64,000 bases of DNA from Alteromonas gracilis (lineage in GTDB: Bacteria > Pseudomonadota > Gammaproteobacteria > Enterobacterales > Alteromonadaceae). The notes under the pieces are model-generated. The model made no database searches, was not told the DNA's origin, and was given only the letters and a program-made list of their open reading frames with translations. The stretch covers positions 1 to 64,000 of the forward strand of contig NZ_PVNO01000023.1 in the NCBI RefSeq assembly GCF_002993325.1, written 5' to 3'. Shown here one piece after another: positions 56,293 through 64,000 of the stretch. The first letter of the stretch is position 1, and each line of letters begins with the position of its first letter. The position numbers were made by a program, and so were the translations under genes.

Positions 56293-59253
56293 ATGAAAAA
56301 ATCGACGTTACTTCACAAAATCAGTGTGTCTGTTGGCACGCTAAGCTACTTATCGCTGTGTATATCTGGTGCTGTATCTGCACAAACTGTATTAGTAGAA
56401 GACGCAAGCGAGGAAGTGGTTTTAGAGCGTATACAAGTTACCGGTAGTAATATCCGCGGTGCAGATATGGAAGGTGCACAACCGCTTACCGTTTTAACTT
56501 CAGAAGACATTGCGCGCACAGGCGCGTCTACCATTTCAGAGCTTATGCGCACGGTAACGCAAACACGTGGCGGCGTGGGTACATTCGATACCACTCAAAG
56601 TGGTGCAACGTCTACCTCTACTCCGCCGGGTCAAGCCGCGGCATCACTTCGTGGTATTGGCCCCTCTTCAACGTTGACACTTGTTAACGGACGCAGAGTT
56701 GCTGCAAGCTCGTTTGCTTCTGGCACCGAAAATTTTGTTGATATCAACAGCATTCCTGCCTCTGCTGTGGAACGCGTAGAAATTTTGGCAACGGGAGCAT
56801 CAGCCATTTATGGTGCTGACGCCGTAGCAGGTGTTATTAACTATATCCTCAAAAATGATTATGAGGGGCTAGAGCTTCAAACGAACTATGAAAATACCAC
56901 CAACAGCAATGACCATGGTGCGCTGAACTTTCAAATGCTGTGGGGTAAAAATTTCGATAACGGCAGTAACTTAACTGCGTTCTTCGATTATTTTGATAGA
57001 AAAGCGATTCGCGCCACTGATTTTTCGCAAACGCGCGCCCCTGTTTTGGAAAGTAGCTACTCGTATCTTGCCAAAGGGCAGCCAAACATATTCTTTGATA
57101 GCACAATAGATGGCAACGAAATGCCTGCGCCCAACTGCCCTAATGAACTTACGATAACGGAGTTTGGCGAAGAGATCTGTGCTTATTACGGAAACGAAGA
57201 TGACTTCTTCGAAACACCGCTAGAGACATTATCAGGTGGCTTCACCTATACATATCAAGGTAACGATATTACCTGGCGAACAGATCTTCTTGCCTCGCAT
57301 ACCAAATCAACCTCTTTCTCAACGCCTGCGCCCATTAATCAAGTCGACGATGAAGAAGGCGCATGGATAGGCATTGATACTCTAGACGTACTGGAAGAGG
57401 GAGCGCGAAATGCAATTTTAGACAACTTGCGAGACCTATCTTTCTTTACGCAGCTAGATCGTGAAATTGATGGCTTTCAATACGATGCCCGATTTGCTAA
57501 CCCGCGCACCGTAGAAATTGAAACTAATGCCATTCGTCTGGTTTCGTCTTTACAAGGATACCTTGGTGAATGGGAATGGGAGGCTGGCGCACTATACTCT
57601 CGCAGTGAGTCTGAACAGGTCGCCACACAAGGTATTTACAACCGTTATCTTTATACCGCAGCCGCTCACGGAGAGCTCTGTGATACCGGCGATATTGCTC
57701 AGTACGATAGCAGAGACGATATACTAAGCTGTGGCGGTGGCACGTTACTGCCTGCCTACAACCCTTTCCTCGTAGGCGATGCGCAAAACGACGCCATCTT
57801 GGGCTTAACACAAGCACGCCCAACACGTGACGGAACCAGCGAAGTGTTCGGTATAGATGCTAAAATTAATGGAGAAATAGCGCAGTGGAACGGCAATGCG
57901 GTATTGCTAGCGGCAGGGGTTGAATTCAGACGTGAAGAAATTACCGACCTGCCGTCTTTGGACTCTCAAGCAAGAGCGGAAAACGAATTCCTTGTTGACG
58001 TATTCGGATTCGGCTCAAGTGCCTCAACTGCAGACAGAAACCAGATGGGCATTTTTACAGAACTCTTTGTGCCTGTAACCGACCAATTTGATATTAGCTT
58101 TGCCGGGCGTTTCGACGACTACAACGATTTTGGCAGCACGTTTAATCCTAAGGTTGGTTTCACCTATCGCCCTATTGACGATTTAGTGCTTCGCGGCTCG
58201 TGGTCAACTGCATTCCGCGCCCCTTCCTTGACCCAAGCAGGTGTGCAGCTGCGAACGACGCGTGCTTCGTTCGACTGTTCGGTGAACGACGCCGTTGCAG
58301 ATTTGTATTGTGAAGGCCAGGGTACCGTTCGCGGCAATAACGTACTTGAGCTTGGTAATCCAGCACTGCGCGCTGAAGAATCTGAGACTTACTCATTTGG
58401 CTTAGCCTACAGCCCAACAGAAAACACCACGATTACAATTGATTATTGGATCTTCGATCACGAAGACATTGTTGATACTAATATGACGGGAGTTTTAGAT
58501 CGGGCCATTACCGATGCTTCGCTTCGCCACTGCGGCGTGTTGGATGAAGGCGAGATAGGTATTTCGTACTTAGAAGACTTATGTTTGGTAACCGATAATG
58601 CAGGGAATACCATTGAAGATGATGGCGCTAACTTAACTGAAATTCTAGATGCTTGGGTTGAATTTGACGACCCACGCTTTGCTGAATTACCGCTATTTAG
58701 AGACCATATTTTATTACTTGATAATACGGGCACTCAAGAACTCGAAGGCATCGACTGGGACGTTGACCATGATTTTCAGTTAGATGGCGGCACGTTGGAG
58801 CTAGGCTTTTCTGGCACTCACTACCTTACGTACGACCGAAATAGACCAGGTTCTGATGAAATTGAATCACTAGCAGGTACTTTCCTTTACCCTGAAACCG
58901 TTGCTACGGCTGAACTTTTCTATGTTCAAGAAGATTGGTACGTAGGTGCTTACGTTTTCTATACTGGCAGCTATGATGACGATATCATTCGTTTGCGCAG
59001 CAGAGAAATTGACGAGCTAATTGAGTTAGGCGCTATCGCAGATGAAGATGATACCCGCGATGTAAGTAGCTGGACTACCGTAACACTAAGCGCTGGCTAT
59101 TACTTTGAGAATGCTGACCTGCGCCTTACTGTTGACAATCTGTTTGACCGAGATGCACCTACGGCCTATGGCTCTGGTAGAGGTTTCGACGCCTTTAACC
59201 ACGACCCGTTTGGTACTCGCTACACACTGGCGTTTAGCTACTATTTTTACTAA
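56293..59253 (+). CDS. TonB-dependent outer-membrane receptor
   Basis: This 986-residue receptor has a signal peptide (SVSVGTLSYLSLCISGAVSA-QT), a plug domain (about 40-200; VLERIQVTGSNIRGADMEGAQPLTVLTSEDIARTGA, and AASLRGIGPSSTLTLVNGRRVA) and a 22-stranded barrel ending in FSYYFY. The 'V-T-G-S-N-I-R-G' start is typical of the polymer- and peptide-type receptors of Alteromonadales rather than of siderophore receptors. I place the start at ATG 56293; an upstream GTG would add eight residues. It is the first of three genes with the YfcC-type transporter and the isoaspartyl dipeptidase-like enzyme, so dipeptide or polymer-fragment uptake across the outer membrane is likely. Confidence 0.93.
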   Translation: MKKSTLLHKISVSVGTLSYLSLCISGAVSAQTVLVEDASEEVVLERIQVTGSNIRGADMEGAQPLTVLTSEDIARTGASTISELMRTVTQTRGGVGTFDTTQSGATSTSTPPGQAAASLRGIGPSSTLTLVNGRRVAASSFASGTENFVDINSIPASAVERVEILATGASAIYGADAVAGVINYILKNDYEGLELQTNYENTTNSNDHGALNFQMLWGKNFDNGSNLTAFFDYFDRKAIRATDFSQTRAPVLESSYSYLAKGQPNIFFDSTIDGNEMPAPNCPNELTITEFGEEICAYYGNEDDFFETPLETLSGGFTYTYQGNDITWRTDLLASHTKSTSFSTPAPINQVDDEEGAWIGIDTLDVLEEGARNAILDNLRDLSFFTQLDREIDGFQYDARFANPRTVEIETNAIRLVSSLQGYLGEWEWEAGALYSRSESEQVATQGIYNRYLYTAAAHGELCDTGDIAQYDSRDDILSCGGGTLLPAYNPFLVGDAQNDAILGLTQARPTRDGTSEVFGIDAKINGEIAQWNGNAVLLAAGVEFRREEITDLPSLDSQARAENEFLVDVFGFGSSASTADRNQMGIFTELFVPVTDQFDISFAGRFDDYNDFGSTFNPKVGFTYRPIDDLVLRGSWSTAFRAPSLTQAGVQLRTTRASFDCSVNDAVADLYCEGQGTVRGNNVLELGNPALRAEESETYSFGLAYSPTENTTITIDYWIFDHEDIVDTNMTGVLDRAITDASLRHCGVLDEGEIGISYLEDLCLVTDNAGNTIEDDGANLTEILDAWVEFDDPRFAELPLFRDHILLLDNTGTQELEGIDWDVDHDFQLDGGTLELGFSGTHYLTYDRNRPGSDEIESLAGTFLYPETVATAELFYVQEDWYVGAYVFYTGSYDDDIIRLRSREIDELIELGAIADEDDTRDVSSWTTVTLSAGYYFENADLRLTVDNLFDRDAPTAYGSGRGFDAFNHDPFGTRYTLAFSYYFY

Positions 59254-59261
59254 GTGATAAA

Positions 59262-59280
59262 AGAGGGCGTAAAGCCCTCT
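59262..59280 (+). promoter_or_regulatory. Intercistronic hairpin in the receptor-transporter operon
   Basis: AGAGGGC and GCCCTCT form a perfect 7-bp stem with a GTAAA loop, between the receptor stop (59253) and the likely transporter start (59299). There is no T-run, so it may lower expression of downstream genes or protect the receptor mRNA rather than end transcription. Confidence 0.6.
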
Positions 59281-59298
59281 CCACTTTCGGAGGTAAGG

Positions 59299-60798
59299 TT
59301 GCAACATTCACCTTCAACATCGCGAATGCCTGATGCATTCGTAATCTTATTTTTTGTGATTCTGCTTGCAGGGCTAGTGTCTTGGCTTGTGCCAGCGGGC
59401 ACCTTTGACACAAATAGTATCACTACATCAGACGGTAACGTAAAAACCGTGCTTGATGCCGATAGCTTCAGATATGTAGAAGAAAGCCATGGCATTGTGT
59501 TATTCGATGGTACTGGCAACACAACAGGCATAGCCAACTATGCGTTTGACGGTATGGTTTCCGGCGACAAATGGGGCGCGGCTGTTGGTGTTATCGCTTT
59601 TATTCTAATTGTTGGTGGCGCCTTTGGCATTGTGATGCAAACAGGAGCAATCAACAACGGTATTATGGCGTTGATTAAGCGCTACCAACACGCCGATAAT
59701 TTTTTACTCCCTGCTTTATTTTTACTGTTCTCACTAGGTGGGGCAGTATTTGGAATGGGTGAGGAAGCCATTGCATTTTGTATTGTACTAGTCCCGCTTA
59801 TGGTTGCCATGGGCTATAACGGCATTATGGCGGTGCTTGTAACTTATGTTGCCACGCAAATTGGCTTTGCTACTAGCTGGATGAACCCGTTTTCTGTGGC
59901 GATAGCACAAGGCATAGCCGACGTGCCTTTGATGTCCGGCCAATATTTTCGTATGGCTATTTGGGCTCTATTTACGGCTTTTGGTTTAATTTTCGCCTTG
60001 CGTTATGCAAAGCAGCTAAAAAATAGTAATCAAACCCGTAGCGATTCATTTGCAGTAAGTGACCACACGCCTTCTCTAGAATTCACGACTTCCACAGCAT
60101 CAACGAATGAACTCGCTGAATCGCATTTTTCCGTTACCGACAAACTAATTCTTGTCGCCTTTTTTGCTTGTATTTGTTGGGTAATGTGGGGGGTAATTGT
60201 TCACGCTTATTACATACCACAAATTGCATCACAGTTTTTCTGTATGGGCATCATAATAGGTGCCATAGGGTGGATTGGCGGACGCATGCGAGTAAATGAT
60301 ATAAGTGCTGCGTTTGTTAACGGCGCACAATCACTGCTGCCTGCCGCTCTTATTGTTGGCATGGCAAAAGGCATAGTATTAGTACTAGGTGGTGACGACG
60401 TGACTTCACCTTCTGTGTTGAACACCTTGCTGCATCACACTGGTACCGCATTGGCACAAACCGGGTCCGTAATGAGTGCTTGGTTAATGCTGTTGTTTCA
60501 AAGCATCTTTAACTTTTTTATTGCCTCAGGATCAGGACAGGCCGCTATTACCATGCCTCTTATGGCGCCGCTATCTGATCTTGTGGGGGTCACTCGCCAA
60601 GTTGCCGTGCTAGCTTTTCAATTAGGCGATGGCCTGACTAACTTAATAATTCCGACTTCTGCTTCGCTAATAGGTTGCTTAGGTGTGGCTGGCGTAAGTT
60701 GGACAACATGGGTAAAATTTATCGCTAAGTTTTGCGCCTGCCTTTTTGCACTTGCGTCGCTTACTGTTATCACCGCTGTTCTAATAGGTTTCTCTTAA
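59299..60798 (+). CDS. YfcC/DcuC-type amino acid or peptide transporter
   Basis: This protein of about 499 residues has around 11 membrane helices and the DcuC/YfcC layout: MPDAFVILFFVILLAGLVSWLVPAG, VIAFILIVGGAFGIVMQTGAI, GAVFGMGEEAIAF, TYVATQIGFATSWMNPFSVAIAQG, and FFIASGSGQAAITMPLMAPLSDLVG. I choose a TTG start at 59299, because GGAGG lies five bases before it; the frame is open from 59254 (GTG directly at the receptor stop). The family includes C4-dicarboxylate and amino-acid carriers and the putative arginine/ornithine exchanger YfcC. Context suggests uptake of the beta-aspartyl dipeptide or of aspartate/arginine. It directly precedes the dipeptidase gene (ATG at 60799, right after its stop). 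Confidence 0.88.
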   Translation: MQHSPSTSRMPDAFVILFFVILLAGLVSWLVPAGTFDTNSITTSDGNVKTVLDADSFRYVEESHGIVLFDGTGNTTGIANYAFDGMVSGDKWGAAVGVIAFILIVGGAFGIVMQTGAINNGIMALIKRYQHADNFLLPALFLLFSLGGAVFGMGEEAIAFCIVLVPLMVAMGYNGIMAVLVTYVATQIGFATSWMNPFSVAIAQGIADVPLMSGQYFRMAIWALFTAFGLIFALRYAKQLKNSNQTRSDSFAVSDHTPSLEFTTSTASTNELAESHFSVTDKLILVAFFACICWVMWGVIVHAYYIPQIASQFFCMGIIIGAIGWIGGRMRVNDISAAFVNGAQSLLPAALIVGMAKGIVLVLGGDDVTSPSVLNTLLHHTGTALAQTGSVMSAWLMLLFQSIFNFFIASGSGQAAITMPLMAPLSDLVGVTRQVAVLAFQLGDGLTNLIIPTSASLIGCLGVAGVSWTTWVKFIAKFCACLFALASLTVITAVLIGFS

Positions 60799-61965
60799 AT
60801 GCTAACGCTTATCAAAAATGTAGAGTGTTACTCGCCTTCACCACTGGGCACGGTAGACATTCTTATCGCTAACAATGCCGTTGCACATATTGCCCGAGAC
60901 ATTTCGATGCACTCGCCTTCATTAAACATTATCGATGGCAGTGATTTAATTGCGCTGCCAGGCCTTGTTGACAGTCTGGTGCATATTTCTGGCGGCGGTG
61001 GAGAAGGTGGCTTTCACACTCGTACGCCACAAATGCAACTAAGTGATGCGAGTTTGCATGGCGTAACAACCGTTATTGGTGCGCTAGGTACCGATGCAAC
61101 CACGCGAACACTTCCTGATTTAGTTGCTAAGGCAAAAGGCCTAAACATTGAAGGGATCAGCGCGTATTGCTATACAGGTTCGTATCACTTACCGGCCCGC
61201 ACCATTACAGGTAACGTTACCGATGACGTTGTGCTAATCGACTGTATAATTGGTGTGGGAGAAGTCGCAATTGCCGATCACAGGGCTGCCGAACCCACTT
61301 TTCAGGCCCTTGCAGAGGTTGCAGCGCAAGCACGAACAGGCGGCATGATTTCCGGCAAAGCAGGTATTGTTTATATTCATACCGGTGACGGAAAACGCCA
61401 ACTTTCTGTATTGCACGACGTAGTTGATAACACGGATATTCCGGCGAGCCAGTTCTATCCAACTCACATCAATAGAAACCAAAGTTTGCTAGATGCAGGA
61501 ATCGCTTGGACACAGAAAGGCGGTGTTATTGATATGACCACCAGCACCAATAAGCAATTTATTGAAGAGGGCGAAATACCCGCTGCAGAGGCCGTTGCCT
61601 ATTGTCTAAATAAGGGTGTACCTGCGAATTGTTTAAGCATGAGTTCAGACGGAAATGCTAGCCTTCCTATTTTTGATGATGTGGGCCAGTTTGTGGGCCT
61701 GGAAGTAGGTAAAGTAGGCAGCTTATTTGGCGCATTTAAAGCCTTAGTATTACAACACAATGTATCGCTAGAAAACGCCATTGCCATTGTAAGTAGCACC
61801 CCTGCCAAGAGGCTTAAGCTGCATCACAAGGGAAAAATAGAAGTCGGTTGTGACGCTGACATAGTGTTATGCAAAAAAACAACACTGGATATTGTGCATG
61901 TTGTCGCTAGAGGCAAGCAACTGGTTAAGCATAGCAAAGTATTGATTAAGGGCATGTTTGAGTGA
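60799..61965 (+). CDS. iadA: Isoaspartyl dipeptidase-like amidohydrolase with altered metal ligands
   Basis: This 388-residue amidohydrolase aligns with IadA (beta-aspartyl dipeptidase). Substrate-binding residues are kept: E69 in GGGGEGG, the Y129 of TGSYHLPARTITG, R162 in ADHR, R226 in PTHINRN and D284 in SSDGNASLP. H194 and H223, metal ligands in strands 5 and 6, are also present. The first histidine of HxH is replaced by Leu (L60 of DSLVHISG, with H62 kept) and the carboxylated Lys by Glu (E155 of IGVGEVAIADHR). A mononuclear or rearranged metal site is therefore likely. It follows the transporter with no gap, consistent with a cytoplasmic last step that splits beta-Asp-X dipeptides. Confidence 0.85.
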   Translation: MLTLIKNVECYSPSPLGTVDILIANNAVAHIARDISMHSPSLNIIDGSDLIALPGLVDSLVHISGGGGEGGFHTRTPQMQLSDASLHGVTTVIGALGTDATTRTLPDLVAKAKGLNIEGISAYCYTGSYHLPARTITGNVTDDVVLIDCIIGVGEVAIADHRAAEPTFQALAEVAAQARTGGMISGKAGIVYIHTGDGKRQLSVLHDVVDNTDIPASQFYPTHINRNQSLLDAGIAWTQKGGVIDMTTSTNKQFIEEGEIPAAEAVAYCLNKGVPANCLSMSSDGNASLPIFDDVGQFVGLEVGKVGSLFGAFKALVLQHNVSLENAIAIVSSTPAKRLKLHHKGKIEVGCDADIVLCKKTTLDIVHVVARGKQLVKHSKVLIKGMFE

Positions 61966-62014
61966 TCACATAAGGATGCTTAACTTCGCATAGCACTAAT
62001 TTGTTGCTTATAAG

Positions 62015-62040
62015 AAAAAAGGGCGTTAGCGCCCTTTTTT
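62015..62040 (+). terminator. Terminator of the receptor-transporter-dipeptidase operon
   Basis: GGGCG and CGCCC, extended by A/T pairs (AAAAAAGGGCG-TTAG-CGCCCTTTTTT), form a strong hairpin with a T-run 50 bp behind the dipeptidase stop codon. It can also stop ilvH from the other side. Confidence 0.93.
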
Positions 62041-62086
62041 AACTGTTCAAATATGAAATGTCGAGTCAGTGTTTACGCAACTCAAT

Positions 62087-62584
62087 TTATGGACGAAGTG
62101 CCCTATCACCACGCGCAAGACCACATACACCAGTGCGCGACGACTCGATAATCTCCGCACATTGCCCCATAGTTGTAGCAAATGCGTCTAGCTTATCTGT
62201 GGTGCCTGTAATTTCAATGGTGTAATTGTTTACGTTCACATCCACAATACGCGCACGAAAAATATCTGCATTGCGCTTAACTTCAGCACGTACTGACTCG
62301 GTGCGCGTTGCAACCTTAATAAGCATCAGCTCACGTTCAATGTGTGTACCTTCAGTAAGGTCCACCACTTTAAGCACGTCAATAAGCTTATTTACTTGCT
62401 TAGTAATCTGCTCGATAACTTTATCATCGCCATGAGTGATGATCGTAAGACGCGAAAGACTCGCGTCGTCGGTTGGCGCTACACACAGTGAGTCGACGTT
62501 GTACCCACGTTGTGAAAATACACCAACGATACGAGATAGTGCGCCAGGGGCGTTTTCCATTAATACTGAGATAATACGTTTCAT
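62087..62584 (-). CDS. ilvH: Acetolactate synthase III, small (regulatory) subunit
   Basis: This 165-residue regulatory subunit binds valine and confers feedback inhibition. Its N-terminal ACT domain shows RIISVLMENAPGALSRIVGVFSQRGYNVDSLCVAPTDD, followed by the second half with AEVKRNADIFRARIVDVNVNNYTIEITGTTDKLDA. The ATG overlaps the ilvI stop codon by one base (TGATG), so the two are translationally coupled. Length matches E. coli IlvH (163). Rho-independent termination is provided by the shared hairpin beyond its 3' end. Confidence 0.96.
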   Translation of the reverse strand: MKRIISVLMENAPGALSRIVGVFSQRGYNVDSLCVAPTDDASLSRLTIITHGDDKVIEQITKQVNKLIDVLKVVDLTEGTHIERELMLIKVATRTESVRAEVKRNADIFRARIVDVNVNNYTIEITGTTDKLDAFATTMGQCAEIIESSRTGVCGLARGDRALRP

Positions 62585-64000
62585 CAGGTTCGCTCCGTCT
62601 TGCTTAAGCGCATGTCATCCATTGCGCCAAACTTAATTTGCATTGGATATACGTGTTCGTTTTGGTCTACTGCTATGTCCATAAACACTAAGCGATCTGT
62701 GTAGCTGAAACATTTCTCCATTGCTGCGTCTAGCTCGTCGAGCTTGTCTACTTTAATGCCCACATGTCCGTAAGCTTCTGCCAACTTCACAAAGTCAGGC
62801 ATTGAATCCATATATGAATGTGAATGGCGCCCTTTGTAAATCATATCCTGCCATTGTCTCACCATACCTAAAGCGCGGTTGTTCAATGAGATGATCTTGA
62901 TGGGCAAGTTATACTGCAAACAGGTAGATAGCTCTTGTATATTCATTTGAATACTGCCGTCACCTGTGACTACTACAGACGTTGAAGTCGGATGTGCGAA
63001 CTGAACGCCCATTGCAGCCGGTAAACCAAAGCCCATGGTGCCTAAGCCACCTGAGTTAATCCACTGACGCGGCTTATCGTAAGGGTAATAAAGCGCAGCA
63101 AACATCTGGTGCTGACCCACGTCAGAGCTTACATAAGCTTTACCGTCTGTATGCTTATACAAGGCTTCGATAACGCGCTGAGGTTTAATTACCTCTTCAC
63201 CTTGGTTGTAATTTAAGCACTGACGAGAACGCCAGGTCTCAATTTGCTGCCACCAGTCGGCCAGCTTTTCGCTTTGACTCGATAGGTCTTTCTTATTTAC
63301 CTGACTTAAAATTTGATCAAGCACTTTATCTACCGAACCGACAACAGGAATGTGCGCATTTACGGTTTTAGAAATCGATGCAGGGTCAATATCAACGTGG
63401 ATAATATCTGCATGAGGGCAGAACTTATCTACGTTATTGGTAACACGATCATCAAAACGTGCACCTAGTGCAATGATGCAGTCGGCATTATGCATGGTTT
63501 TGTTCGCTTCAAGCGTTCCGTGCATACCTAGCATGCCGATAAATTGCTTGTGTGTACCCGGCATAGCGCCAAGGCCCATTAGCGTACAAGTTACCGGTGC
63601 ATTTAGCTTCTCAGCTAACTCAATAACCTTTGCTGATGCATCGCAAGCTACTGCCCCGCCACCGACATAAAGCACCGGGCGCTCTGCTTTAAGTAGCGAC
63701 TCAACTGCTTTTTTAACCTGCTTAGGATGGCCTTTTTCAGTTGGGTTATAAGAGCGCATTGTCACGTCTGTTGGGAACACATACGGGTGCTCTTCAGCCA
63801 CATTTACAATATCTTTTGGCAAGTCGACTACCACTGGGCCTGGACGCCCTGTGTTAGCGATATAGTAAGCTTTAGCAATCGCTTCTGGAATATCCACCGC
63901 GCGCTTTACCAAAAAGCTGTGTTTAACGATAGGGCGTGAGCACCCTACCATATCAGTTTCTTGGAATGCGTCTTCACCAATGTGCTTTGAAGGCACCTGC
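62584..64000 (-). CDS. ilvI: Acetolactate synthase III, large subunit (5' end outside window)
   Basis: The visible 472 residues are the C-terminal four-fifths of the TPP-dependent enzyme of branched-chain amino-acid synthesis. They match E. coli IlvI from the [25 protein letters not shown] segment onward, including [18 protein letters not shown] and [43 protein letters not shown], the TPP/Mg site. The reading frame runs to the last base of the window, so roughly the first 100 residues, with the catalytic Glu, are not visible. It overlaps ilvH by one base. Regulation by attenuation or Lrp would be upstream and cannot be judged. Confidence 0.96.
   Translation of the reverse strand, partial: QVPSKHIGEDAFQETDMVGCSRPIVKHSFLVKRAVDIPEAIAKAYYIANTGRPGPVVVDLPKDIVNVAEEHPYVFPTDVTMRSYNPTEKGHPKQVKKAVESLLKAERPVLYVGGGAVACDASAKVIELAEKLNAPVTCTLMGLGAMPGTHKQFIGMLGMHGTLEANKTMHNADCIIALGARFDDRVTNNVDKFCPHADIIHVDIDPASISKTVNAHIPVVGSVDKVLDQILSQVNKKDLSSQSEKLADWWQQIETWRSRQCLNYNQGEEVIKPQRVIEALYKHTDGKAYVSSDVGQHQMFAALYYPYDKPRQWINSGGLGTMGFGLPAAMGVQFAHPTSTSVVVTGDGSIQMNIQELSTCLQYNLPIKIISLNNRALGMVRQWQDMIYKGRHSHSYMDSMPDFVKLAEAYGHVGIKVDKLDELDAAMEKCFSYTDRLVFMDIAVDQNEHVYPMQIKFGAMDDMRLSKTERT

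Overview
The window looks like a chromosomal segment of a marine gammaproteobacterium of the Alteromonas type. This is inferred from the protein sequences, the moderate GC content, the outer-membrane TonB receptor style, and conserved neighbourhoods (purA with a DUF2065 gene, purEK, rho-trxA-rhlB-gppA, tatABC-tatD, ilvIH). No species call can be proven from the sequence alone. Most of it is ordinary chromosomal backbone, flanked on the left by an accessory region.

Left edge (1-4.3 kb): an IS110-family transposase is followed by small genes of cassette character: a tiny lipoprotein, an orphan ParD antitoxin on the opposite strand, a DUF3592 membrane protein, two GNAT acetyltransferases and a PhnA/YjdM zinc-ribbon protein. 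Several are bounded by attC-like sequences. The 11-base motif GCATAACAAAC occurs three times, each at or within a few bases of a stop codon. I read this as the remnant of a chromosomal integron cassette array without a visible integrase.

4.3-24.3 kb: transport and envelope genes (divergent NRAMP-like transporter, solute-binding protein, porin), the Rho inhibitor Rof, a YitT membrane protein, a Cys/Arg-rich microprotein candidate, and alanine racemase. Next comes a peptidoglycan-salvage group: MurQ, a NamZ-type lipoprotein, MscS, a secreted NagZ-type GH3 enzyme, an NhaC-type antiporter and a lipoprotein gamma-glutamyltransferase. NYN, PepSY, VOC and aldehyde dehydrogenase genes follow.

24.5-53 kb: mostly housekeeping. 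It holds purA, a DUF2065 protein, a class V aminotransferase fold protein, a YbbN/CnoX-like co-chaperone, an S9 peptidase, a PQQ-dependent sugar dehydrogenase, Dps, a PCuAC copper chaperone, tRNA-Thr(TGT), purKE, nhaA, a hybrid histidine kinase, an M20 hydrolase, rho, trxA, rhlB, gppA, hemB, a 7TMR-DISM diguanylate cyclase, and tatD and tatCBA with an extra periplasmic gene between tatC and tatD. A 265-bp MITE-like element with 32-bp terminal inverted repeats sits directly behind the copper chaperone gene.

53-64 kb: the most distinctive functional unit is a divergent locus with an exported cyanophycinase-like S51 peptidase on one strand, and a TonB-dependent receptor, a YfcC/DcuC-type transporter and an isoaspartyl dipeptidase-like enzyme on the other. 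Together they read as an outside-to-inside route for degrading cyanophycin or other beta-aspartyl peptides. The dipeptidase-like protein keeps the substrate residues of IadA but has lost one expected metal-ligand histidine and has Glu in place of the bridging Lys. The window ends inside ilvI, with ilvH complete.
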